Shown: positions 42,401 to 49,806 of the stretch, in pieces
How the letters are laid out: each line of letters opens with the position of its first letter
Numbering within the stretch: the stretch's first letter is position 1
Origin: Fibrobacteria bacterium
GTDB lineage: Bacteria; Fibrobacterota; Fibrobacteria; UBA5070
Direction: 5' to 3'
DNA length: 64,000 nucleotides
Assembly: GCA_020633825.1 (NCBI GenBank)
Contig: JACKCV010000001.1
Coordinates: forward strand, 869,001-933,000
The notes under the pieces: model-generated
Database searches by the model: none
What the model was told of the DNA's origin: nothing
Seen by the model: only the letters and a program-made list of their open reading frames with translations
Program-made: the position numbers and the translations under genes

Positions 42401-44152
42401 ATGCGCGGTTTTTCCATCATTGCGTTCACCCTGGGTCTGGCCGGCATCTCGGGCGCCCAGAATTGGAATCTGGCGGGCAAGGTCCGCGACGCCGAGGAAG
42501 GCAACGGACTGGGATCGGTCCAGGTCCGTCTGGTCAAGGCGGGACTGAGCACGACCACCGCCAAGAACGGGGATTGGTCCCTGGTCGCGGGGGTCGGTGT
42601 CGGACCCCGCTCCCACGCCAGGTCTCGGTCGGGGGAGAACTTCCTGCACCTGGAACAAGGTCGCCTGCTGCTTCGCATGGGCGGAGTGGATCTCCTGGGG
42701 CGCTCGGTCGCGGGCGTCGAGGGCGCGTTCGCACCGCTTCCCGCCGCGGGACGTTCCACGGCGGCGGTCGACGACACCCTGGTCTACAGCCGGGAAGGGT
42801 TCCACGAGAAGCGCGTGCCGGTGGTCGCCTCCGATCTCGCCGGCATCCTCGACAGCATCCGGCGAATCCGCTACGAAGGCTGGGTCGATTCCAGCCACTC
42901 CAACGGCTTCGCGCCCGACACCACCGACACCTTCGTCGACACCCTGCGCAAGATCACCTTCCGGTTCGCCAAGGCCGATTGGGACAGCATGATGAAGACC
43001 ATGGCCGACACCTGCGGCGAGTTCGGCAAGTCGGGTGGATTCGGCATGGGGACCCAGTGCCAGAAGGGTCAGTACGACCTGATCAACAACAACGCCTTGA
43101 TCTGGGTTCCGGTGGAGATGCTCGCCGACGGCCAGGTCTGGCGGAAGGTGGCGATCCGCCTGAAGGGCAACGCTTCCCTCATGACTTCGTGGTCGAACGG
43201 TTCGTATTCGCTTCCGTTCCGCATCAACATGGACAAGTTCGAAGACGAATTCCCCGTCATCAAGAACCAGAGGTTCCACGGGTTCAAGAAGTTGAGCTTC
43301 TACAACATGGAGCAGGACTCCAGCGGAATCCGCGGTGCCCTCGCCAGCGAAATCTTCCGCGAGGCGGGAGTGGTCGCGCCGATGTCGGTTCCCGTCCAAC
43401 TCTTCCTGGATCGCGGCGACGGATCCCCGTTGGACATCGGGATCTACGAGATGCTCGAGATCCCCGACAACCCGCTCCTCAACCGCTGGTTCGGCAACGA
43501 TTCCGGGGATCTCTACAAACCTCTCTCCAAGCTCGATTCCTATGTCGAATCCGAATGGTTCGACGAGGATGTCGAGGGGGACTATTCCGACGTCAAGGAA
43601 CTCATCTCCGTCATCAACTCGACGAACCGCACCTCCGATCCCGCCGCATGGAGGCGCCAGTTGGAGATGGTCCTGGACGTGGAGGGGTTCCTGCGCTGGC
43701 TGGCGGTCAGCACCGCCATCATGAATTGGGACGCCTACGGAACCCTGGCCCACAACTACTACGTGTTCAACGACCGGGGGATCTTCCGGTGGATCACCTA
43801 CGACTTCGGATGGAGCTTCGACTACGCGATGAACCTCCTGCCTCGCAACACCATCTGGTACGACCAGTCCAGCGGTGGAGGGTTCGGGATGAACTACGGC
43901 CCCTTCCCCTTGGTGAAGAACCTCCTGGCCGATCCGCAGTACTGCGGGACCTACCGCAAGGCCATGGAGACGGCCATCGCCGCCGACGGCCCCCTCACGG
44001 AGGCGTCCTTCCAGGAAAAGGTCGATCGCTACGGGAAATGGATGCAACCCTTCCCGGTGCGCACTTCGGCGGTGACCAAGCTCCGTGGATTCTGGGGGCC
44101 CCGCTTGCAGGAAATCCGCAGCTCCTTGGCCCAGAAAACCTGCCCGCAATAA
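42401..44152 (+). CDS. Exported CotH-family protein kinase
   Basis: A 583-residue exported protein. Signal peptide MRGFSIIAFTLGLAGISGAQ; then a carboxypeptidase-regulatory-like module (about 25-65, GKVRDAEEGNGLGSVQVRL). The CotH kinase domain spans about 235-575: KVAIRLKGNAS, GFKKLSFYNMEQDSSGIRGAL, VQLFLDRGDGSPLDIGIYEMLE, WLAVSTAIMNWDAYGTLAHNYYVFND (in parts) and WITYDFGWSFD with the metal-binding Asp. CotH proteins phosphorylate spore-coat or surface proteins and are atypical secreted kinases; targets here are unknown. It lies 118 bp upstream of the DUF4956-HlyD-OMF-VTC genes, with which CotH genes often cluster. Confidence 0.88.
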   Translation: MRGFSIIAFTLGLAGISGAQNWNLAGKVRDAEEGNGLGSVQVRLVKAGLSTTTAKNGDWSLVAGVGVGPRSHARSRSGENFLHLEQGRLLLRMGGVDLLGRSVAGVEGAFAPLPAAGRSTAAVDDTLVYSREGFHEKRVPVVASDLAGILDSIRRIRYEGWVDSSHSNGFAPDTTDTFVDTLRKITFRFAKADWDSMMKTMADTCGEFGKSGGFGMGTQCQKGQYDLINNNALIWVPVEMLADGQVWRKVAIRLKGNASLMTSWSNGSYSLPFRINMDKFEDEFPVIKNQRFHGFKKLSFYNMEQDSSGIRGALASEIFREAGVVAPMSVPVQLFLDRGDGSPLDIGIYEMLEIPDNPLLNRWFGNDSGDLYKPLSKLDSYVESEWFDEDVEGDYSDVKELISVINSTNRTSDPAAWRRQLEMVLDVEGFLRWLAVSTAIMNWDAYGTLAHNYYVFNDRGIFRWITYDFGWSFDYAMNLLPRNTIWYDQSSGGGFGMNYGPFPLVKNLLADPQYCGTYRKAMETAIAADGPLTEASFQEKVDRYGKWMQPFPVRTSAVTKLRGFWGPRLQEIRSSLAQKTCPQ

Positions 44153-44270
44153 TGCACGTTGTCATATAGGCCTCCAGCCGGAGAGGAAGGGCCCCGATCG
44201 GCGGTCCTCCTTCGCGTGGAGTTCCCGTTCGAGGGGCGTGGCCCTCTTCCAGCCTGGAGCGAAAACAGAC

Positions 44271-44954
44271 ATGTTCGATCTATCTGCCATCCAAGCCGTG
44301 ACCCAAGAAGGCGGCGTGATCGCGGTGTTCTATGCGAGTCTCCTCGCGGTGGTTTTGTCGGGTCTCGTGGCCTGGACCTACGGGGCCACCTTCCACGGTT
44401 TGTCCTACTCCCGCAACTACGTCCAGACCCTGGTGCTGGTCTCGGTGGTGGCCGCCACCGTCATGCAGGCCATCGGCGACTCCATCGCGCGCGGCCTGGG
44501 GATCATGGGGGCCTTGGCGGTGGTCCGGTTCCGCACGGCGTTCACCGACCCCAAGGACCTGGTCTTCCTCTTCGCGGCGCTGGCCGCCGGTCTGGGTTGC
44601 GGGATCTACGCCTGGTTGGTCTCGGTGGTCGGGACGGTCTTCTTCTGCGGAGTGGCCTGGATCCTGTATCGCGCCGACATCGGCGACCACATGGCCTTCG
44701 ACGGCCTGGTCCGGTTCTCCATCGAGGATGCCGACGCGGCCCGTGAACCTCTGGCCGCGACCTTGCGACGGAACCTTCGACACTTCGCCCTGGTTTCGAT
44801 GCGCGAAGTGGCGGGAGGTACCAGATTGGATTGCGCCTACCAGGTGAAGTTTCGCAGAGGGCACGATCCGGCCATGCTCCTCAGTGGTCTGGGAGCCGTC
44901 CCCTCCATCACCGGACTGCATTTCATGATGCAGGAATCGACGACGGAGCTCTGA
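44271..44954 (+). CDS. DUF4956 membrane protein
   Basis: A 227-residue inner-membrane protein. Four hydrophobic segments fall in the first 150 residues: VIAVFYASLLAVVLSGLVAW, TLVLVSVVAATVMQAIG, LVFLFAALAAGLGCGIY and WLVSVVGTVFFCGVAW. The hallmark IARGLGIMGALAVVRFRTAF lies between the second and third. The last 75 residues are a soluble, ferredoxin-like part. DUF4956 proteins are regularly encoded beside VTC-domain (polyphosphate polymerase) proteins; a role in the same pathway is accepted, the exact activity is not. The ATG at 44271 is used (GGAG upstream). It ends 1 nt before the HlyD-like gene. Confidence 0.88.
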   Translation: MFDLSAIQAVTQEGGVIAVFYASLLAVVLSGLVAWTYGATFHGLSYSRNYVQTLVLVSVVAATVMQAIGDSIARGLGIMGALAVVRFRTAFTDPKDLVFLFAALAAGLGCGIYAWLVSVVGTVFFCGVAWILYRADIGDHMAFDGLVRFSIEDADAAREPLAATLRRNLRHFALVSMREVAGGTRLDCAYQVKFRRGHDPAMLLSGLGAVPSITGLHFMMQESTTEL

Positions 44955-44955
44955 G

Positions 44956-45990
44956 ATGCAGCGTCGTCTCCTTCCCAGTCGTCTGTCGGGCATCGTTTGG
45001 CTCGCCGCGGTCGCCGTGACGGCCGTGGTCACCTGGAAGCTCCTGTCGGCCCGCACCGAATTCCGGGGCATCGCCGAGGACGGGAAGCAGGTGGTGAGTT
45101 TCGCGGCCGCCGTGGAGGTGATCGGGATCGATGTCCAACCCGGCCAGTCCGTGGAGGTCGGGGACACCCTGGCGAGGGTGCGCAATCCGGAATTGACCCA
45201 ACGGATCACCGAGATCCTGCATACCATCGAGGACGCCTCCGGGGACGCCACGATGAATTCCGCCGAGAGCCGTCGGCGGATCGCCCAGATCCGCGCCGAG
45301 ACCCGCATCCGCCAAGCCTCCTATCTGGGGGAGATCCGGGTGCTCGAGGAACAGCGCCAGCGCAACCAGAAGCTGGTCAGCGGATTCAAGGCCTTGGGAG
45401 TCGTATCCCCCGACACCAACGGGATCGCCATCGACGACCGCATCCAATCGCTGCGCCACCAGATCGAGGTGGAGGACGCCGGCATGCGTGCCCAGGTCGC
45501 CCTCCTGGAGGGCACCAAGGGCGATCTGTCCCGTCTGGCCGCTTCCCGCAAGGATGCGCTCCAGGCGGAACTGGCCATGCTCCGGGAGGAGGAGTCCCGA
45601 CTGGTCGTGGTCTCGGCCACCTCCGGGGTGGTCGACAGCATCCACTTCCAGGTGGGGGAGAAGGTCTCGCCCTTCGCTCCCATCCTGGCCATCTCCGGGC
45701 ACCGCCCCACCTTCGTGCGCGGGTACATCCAGGAAAGCCTGCACCTCGACCTCGCCGCGGGGGATTCCGTGGAGGTGGTGTCCAGCGGTGCCCGCACCCG
45801 GAAGGTTCCCGGGCGCGTGGTGGGGTTGGGATCCCGGATCGTGGAACTTCCCCCGAGGCTTTGGAAGGTTCCCGACTATCCGGTCTGGGGGCGGGAAGTG
45901 GTCGTGAAGATCCCCGCCGACAACCAGCTGCTGCTGGGGGCCATGGTCTCCGTGCGCCGCACGCACCGCAACACCGAGGCCGCCCGGTGA
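44956..45990 (+). CDS. HlyD-like periplasmic adaptor (membrane fusion protein)
   Basis: A 344-residue membrane fusion protein. One N-terminal membrane anchor (LSGIVWLAAVAVTAVVTW); the first half of a split lipoyl domain (GIDVQPGQSVEVGDTLARV); a long alpha-helical hairpin (about 85-215, rich in Glu/Gln/Arg); the second lipoyl half (SATSGVVDSIHFQVGEKVSP); and a beta-barrel end (GDSVEVVSSGARTRKVPGRVVGLG). Such proteins link an inner-membrane pump to a TolC-type exit duct. No ABC or RND pump gene is present in the cluster, so the DUF4956 protein is the only adjacent inner-membrane partner. Its stop overlaps the next GTG start (GTGA). Confidence 0.87.
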   Translation: MQRRLLPSRLSGIVWLAAVAVTAVVTWKLLSARTEFRGIAEDGKQVVSFAAAVEVIGIDVQPGQSVEVGDTLARVRNPELTQRITEILHTIEDASGDATMNSAESRRRIAQIRAETRIRQASYLGEIRVLEEQRQRNQKLVSGFKALGVVSPDTNGIAIDDRIQSLRHQIEVEDAGMRAQVALLEGTKGDLSRLAASRKDALQAELAMLREEESRLVVVSATSGVVDSIHFQVGEKVSPFAPILAISGHRPTFVRGYIQESLHLDLAAGDSVEVVSSGARTRKVPGRVVGLGSRIVELPPRLWKVPDYPVWGREVVVKIPADNQLLLGAMVSVRRTHRNTEAAR

Positions 45991-47279
45991 GAATCCGGTC
46001 CTCCTGGCTGGCCGTCCTGGTGGCGGGATCCGCCGCGTTCTCCGGGGAGCCGCTGACCTGGGAAAGGCTCGTGGGAAGCTTCTCCAACGACCTTTCCCTG
46101 CAGGCGACGCGTCAGAAAGTGACAGAACTTTCCTCGACCCGGGGGTTCCAGCTCTGGGACGAGGTCGAAGTCCGCTATGGCGCCAAACGCGCCGACCTGC
46201 GCAAGCAGGAGGTCGATCTGCGCGTCTCCCCGGTGGGCTTCGGGGAGCTCGGCGCCAACCGCAACCTCGATCGCGCCCGGGCCACCCTCGGCAGGGCCGT
46301 GCTGCGGCGCGAGACCGCCGAGACCATCCGCAACCGGTACCGGATGGCCCTCGACTGGTTGTACCAGACGCGTCAGCGGAAGTTCCATCTCGACATGCAG
46401 GAGCTGGCCCGCCAACGCATCCAGGTCCTGGCCAAGCTCACCGGTGACTCCCGGTTCGAGCCGGAGGATCTCGTCCGCACCCAGGTCGATCTGGTGGAAT
46501 ACGTCTCCAAGACCGAAGGCGATCTCTACAGTCTGGCCCAGATCGAAAACCGGATGCGTCGCTACGTCCCGGATTTCGACGGGGTCCGTCTGGAGGGCGA
46601 ACTCCTCACTCCCGCCGAGATCGAGGCGAACCTCAAGGGCGTCGATCCCGCCTCGTGCGACTCCTTCCCGGACGCCCTGGTGGCCAACCGCAAGCTGGAG
46701 ATCGCCTCGGCCCGCACCCAGAAGGAAGTCGCAGCCTCCCGGCGTTGGATCAGCTACCTGCAGGCGGGGTACACCTTCGACGTGGACGAAAACCGACTGG
46801 AGCGAGCCACCCACCGGGACAACATCTCCTTCGGCGCGGGTGTGGTGATCCCGCTCTTCGACGGGGGGGCCAGCAACATCGCCCGGCGGCGCGCCGACCT
46901 GGCGGAAGCCCGCCTGGAATTCCAGGATCAGCGCGACGAGATCGAACGCGACGTCTCGAACCTCCAGCTGTCCATCGGCTCCATGGCCCGCCAGATCACG
47001 GTCCTCGACTCGTTCGCCACCAAGGTCGATGCCGGCGGCCTGTTCGCCGAATTCGCCCTCAAGTCGGGAGGCGATCCCCTCCTGGTGCTCCAGGCGCGCG
47101 AGACCAGCGTCCAGAACTCCTGGAAGATCGAGAAGTTGCGCTTCCAGATGCTGGCCGACTACCTGGAGATCCTCCACCGCACGGGGGCCCTGGTCGACGA
47201 ACCTGGCGTCCACCATCTGCTCTCGCGCAAACCACCCCTGGCTCTCGCTCCCGCCCCCCGGGGGGATGCGGCCAATTGA
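45987..47279 (+). CDS. TolC-like outer membrane efflux protein
   Basis: A 430-residue exported protein with signal peptide SSWLAVLVAGSAAFSGE and the all-helical, coiled-coil-rich pattern of an outer-membrane factor. It has two long helix pairs, with AGYTFDVDENRLERATHRDNISFGAGVVIPLFDGG (in parts, about 255-295) as the beta-barrel strand and hairpin that OMFs share; IPLFDGGASNIARRRADLAEA is the most telling run. The repeat symmetry is weaker in the N-terminal half than in TolC. GTG start overlapping the adaptor stop. It supplies the outer-membrane exit for whatever the adaptor connects. Confidence 0.82.
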   Translation: MRIRSSWLAVLVAGSAAFSGEPLTWERLVGSFSNDLSLQATRQKVTELSSTRGFQLWDEVEVRYGAKRADLRKQEVDLRVSPVGFGELGANRNLDRARATLGRAVLRRETAETIRNRYRMALDWLYQTRQRKFHLDMQELARQRIQVLAKLTGDSRFEPEDLVRTQVDLVEYVSKTEGDLYSLAQIENRMRRYVPDFDGVRLEGELLTPAEIEANLKGVDPASCDSFPDALVANRKLEIASARTQKEVAASRRWISYLQAGYTFDVDENRLERATHRDNISFGAGVVIPLFDGGASNIARRRADLAEARLEFQDQRDEIERDVSNLQLSIGSMARQITVLDSFATKVDAGGLFAEFALKSGGDPLLVLQARETSVQNSWKIEKLRFQMLADYLEILHRTGALVDEPGVHHLLSRKPPLALAPAPRGDAAN

Positions 47280-48061
47280 GCCCGTCGGCCTTCACGAAAC
47301 TCGAGCGGTACGAGCTCAAATACCACGTTCCGATCGATTTCCTGCCAGCCCTCGAGGCCTTCCTCAAGCCCTGGTGCGAACTCGATTCGGCCTCCGCCGC
47401 CCTCGAGGACGGCTTCTACTGGATCACGAGCCTGTATCTCGACTCCCCGCGTTTCACCTTCCTGAAGGCGGGCCAGGTGGAGATGGATGGTCGCTTCAAC
47501 ATGCGCATCCGCACCTACGGGGAGCATCCGGAAGCCTCCACCTCCTGGCACTTCGAGATCAAGGAGAAGGCCTGCGACCAGGTCAAGAAGCTCCGGGGCG
47601 TCCTCCAAGGAACCAGTCCCGCGCTCCTGTGGGACGAAACCGACGCGGTGCTGCGGCAGGCGAAGGGGGAGAACCTGGTGAACCTCAAACGGTTCCTCCA
47701 TCGCAGCCTGAGCTACAACGCCCACCCCTTCGTGCTCACCCAGTACCGGCGCAAGGCCTGGTTCGGCACCATGGAGGAATACGCCCGCGTGACCCTCGAT
47801 ACGGGCATGCGATGGCGCGAGGAAACGGGTTTCGATTTCACGGTCGATCCGCGGGACATGAGGGCCAGCGACATTCCCGAGCGATTCGATCCCGGTTGCA
47901 ACGCCGTCCTGGAGCTGAAGTGCCCCCGCAACCAGATTCCCATCTGGATGGTCGATCTGGTGCGGCATTTCAACCTGGTGCGCTCCGGCTACTCCAAGTT
48001 CGAGAGCGCCGGCACAGAATGCCTGCGCCTCCCCGCGCCCAGCCGCCATCTGCGAGGGTGA
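47276..48061 (+). CDS. VTC-domain polyphosphate polymerase-like protein
   Basis: A 261-residue protein made almost entirely of a VTC domain (tunnel-fold triphosphate enzyme). Visible: ERYELKYHV at the N-terminus, WITSLYLDSP, FNMRIRTYGE and HFEIKEKACDQVKK (basic residues lining the tunnel), QYRRKAWFG and VLELKCPRNQIPIWM (acidic metal-binding strand). VTC4 in yeast polymerises phosphate from ATP into polyphosphate. The start is TTG at 47276, in a TTGA overlap with the OMF stop, since the family begins at that point. No SPX domain, as in other bacterial members. It is the last gene of the cluster. Confidence 0.88.
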   Translation: MSPSAFTKLERYELKYHVPIDFLPALEAFLKPWCELDSASAALEDGFYWITSLYLDSPRFTFLKAGQVEMDGRFNMRIRTYGEHPEASTSWHFEIKEKACDQVKKLRGVLQGTSPALLWDETDAVLRQAKGENLVNLKRFLHRSLSYNAHPFVLTQYRRKAWFGTMEEYARVTLDTGMRWREETGFDFTVDPRDMRASDIPERFDPGCNAVLELKCPRNQIPIWMVDLVRHFNLVRSGYSKFESAGTECLRLPAPSRHLRG

Positions 48062-48100
48062 CCTCGGCGCATCGGTGGAACGGCTCCGACGTTCGCGGGA

Positions 48101-48115
48101 CGGTCGGCGCGACCG
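48101..48115. terminator. Hairpin between convergent VTC and GH5 genes
   Basis: CGGTCG pairs with CGACCG around a 3-nt loop, midway between the stop of the VTC gene (48061) and that of the GH5 gene (48125 on the minus strand). It can form on both transcripts. No T-tract. Confidence 0.4.
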
Positions 48116-48124
48116 GTGGGTGGG

Positions 48125-49420
48125 CTACCGGGCCAGGACCAGTTTGGCCTGGGCGACGGTCCGGCCTTGGATCCCGATGCGGATCAGGTAGAGGCCCGGC
48201 TTCAGGTCTTGGCGGTGGAAATCACGCACGCAGGTTTCGCCCGCGACGGTGGAGAACGAGTGGGCGTCGATGGCTCGCCCCTTCACATCGAGGAGGCGCA
48301 CCGTGGTGGTTCCGCTCCGTGGGGCGGTGAACTCGAGTCGCAACCCTCCAAGGCCTCCCTCCACGCGAAGGTCGTGGCGCGGTGCCGCTGCGGGTGCGAC
48401 CGCCGTGGGAACGGTGTCGGCCCAGGAATGCTGCAGACGCCTCAAGCCCGATTGGTTGGGGACGGTGAGTTCGATCGTGGAGCCCGTTCCCGTCTTGTTC
48501 GTCATGCTGTACCAGTCGCCGTCCCGGAGTCCGGGCCAGTAGAAACTCCCCATCTTCCAGTCGCGAAGTTGCTGGCTGATCCCTCGGATGTAGGCTTCGA
48601 AGAAATTCGTGGCGGGCTTGTCGTAGTCCATGGGTTGGTAGGTGACCCCGTTCTTGGAACCTGTCGTCATCGGGCCTCCCCATTCGGTGGCGATGGTCCG
48701 ATCGGCGTAGTTGCCCACGTACCCCTTGATGTGGTTGGCCCACTGCCACTCCTGGTTCCAATCGCTGCTGGCGAAGAAGGTGTAGTCGTGCACGGCCAGC
48801 AAGCAGCTGTCGAAGCGTCGGTCGGAGCCCACGTCCGGCACGCCCCAGGCCAGACCCGAACCGTCGAGGATGATCCGGTTGCGCGGGAAGCCGGGGAATC
48901 TCCGCAGCCACTGGTCGTACAGGTTCAGAAGGTCGGTCTTGTTGTATCCGCTCGGTTCGTTGAAGACCTCGACATGGAGGTTCGGGTGGGTCCCGTACTT
49001 GCCCATGATGGTGCTCCACATGTCCCACCAGGCATCCATGTCGGGGGGATTGGCTCCCGAAGCCTTGCCCCAGTAGCACAGGATCACGCGCCCCTTCGAA
49101 AGCGCCACGTCGATGGCTCCCGTGTAGGTGCCCCAGAATTGGTCGACCGTGGCTTCGTTGACGGGCATCCGCACCGAATTGGATCCGACCTTCGACATGA
49201 ATTGCCCGAGGATCCGTTCGGCGACCACGGAGGCGGACGCGTAGGTGTCGGTGGAGGACAATCCGGAGAGGTAGAGGACGCCGGACTGGAAATTGTCCCG
49301 CTTGTCGGCCCAGTTCACGCCTCGGAACTGGTTGGTGGCCGCGTACACGCCGGTGGCGATCAGCAGCGGCCAGGCAAGGAGGAGGGAAACGGGGCGGCGG
49401 CGGTGGGCGATGTTCGTCAT
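48125..49420 (-). CDS. Exported GH5-family endoglucanase-like enzyme
   Basis: A 431-residue exported glycoside hydrolase. Signal peptide VSLLLAWPLLIATGVYAA; GH5 (beta/alpha)8 barrel (about 30-335) with NSVRMPVNEA (the barrel Arg), HVEVFNEPSGY (acid/base Glu, about residue 150), AVHDYTFF (His/Tyr pair) and TIATEWGGPM (nucleophile Glu, about 240). It should cleave beta-1,4-glucans or mannans; the subfamily is not readable. The C-terminal 80 residues (VRLLDVKGRAIDAHSF then DLKPGLYLIRIGI) are a sorting-like tail. The start has a GAAGGAAG upstream. It lies in a minus-strand CAZyme group, 387 bp after the GH44 gene. Confidence 0.88.
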   Translation of the reverse strand: MTNIAHRRRPVSLLLAWPLLIATGVYAATNQFRGVNWADKRDNFQSGVLYLSGLSSTDTYASASVVAERILGQFMSKVGSNSVRMPVNEATVDQFWGTYTGAIDVALSKGRVILCYWGKASGANPPDMDAWWDMWSTIMGKYGTHPNLHVEVFNEPSGYNKTDLLNLYDQWLRRFPGFPRNRIILDGSGLAWGVPDVGSDRRFDSCLLAVHDYTFFASSDWNQEWQWANHIKGYVGNYADRTIATEWGGPMTTGSKNGVTYQPMDYDKPATNFFEAYIRGISQQLRDWKMGSFYWPGLRDGDWYSMTNKTGTGSTIELTVPNQSGLRRLQHSWADTVPTAVAPAAAPRHDLRVEGGLGGLRLEFTAPRSGTTTVRLLDVKGRAIDAHSFSTVAGETCVRDFHRQDLKPGLYLIRIGIQGRTVAQAKLVLAR

Positions 49421-49806
49421 TTTTCGTCTTCCTTCCCTCTGCGGAATCGTTCGGCTCGTCGCCGACGTGCACGGCCTGGCGGCGGATGCCCGCGGGAGCC
49501 TGCATCGCGGAACACGGAAGTCGCCGATGGGTCCTGGATGGACGGAGGAGTCCGAGGCCGATGGGATCGACCATCGCCCTCCCGACGATTCCCTTGTCCC
49601 AGAGGATAGGCCCGCGACGGCAGGGGTGCCGTGCCGAATCGAGCGATCCTCTTTAACATTTCGGCAAAGGCGGGCGGCGGACCTTGCGCAGGGACGGCGG
49701 GCCGCCCGGTCCGGGTCGCCGCCAAGGAGAGCCCGACCGGGGCCCGAGGACGCGCCGCTCGGTCCAGGATTCGAAGCCGCCTCCCGTAGCGGGAGGCGGT
49801 ATCCGG
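49421..49806. other. Gene-free stretch between GH5 and GH44, with a strong hairpin
   Basis: A 386-bp region without a credible gene. At 49777-49799 CCGCCTCCCG pairs with CGGGAGGCGG over a 3-nt loop, starting 8 nt after the GH44 stop on the minus strand; this is probably its terminator. The rest should contain the promoter of the GH5 gene; I see no clear boxes. Confidence 0.5.
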
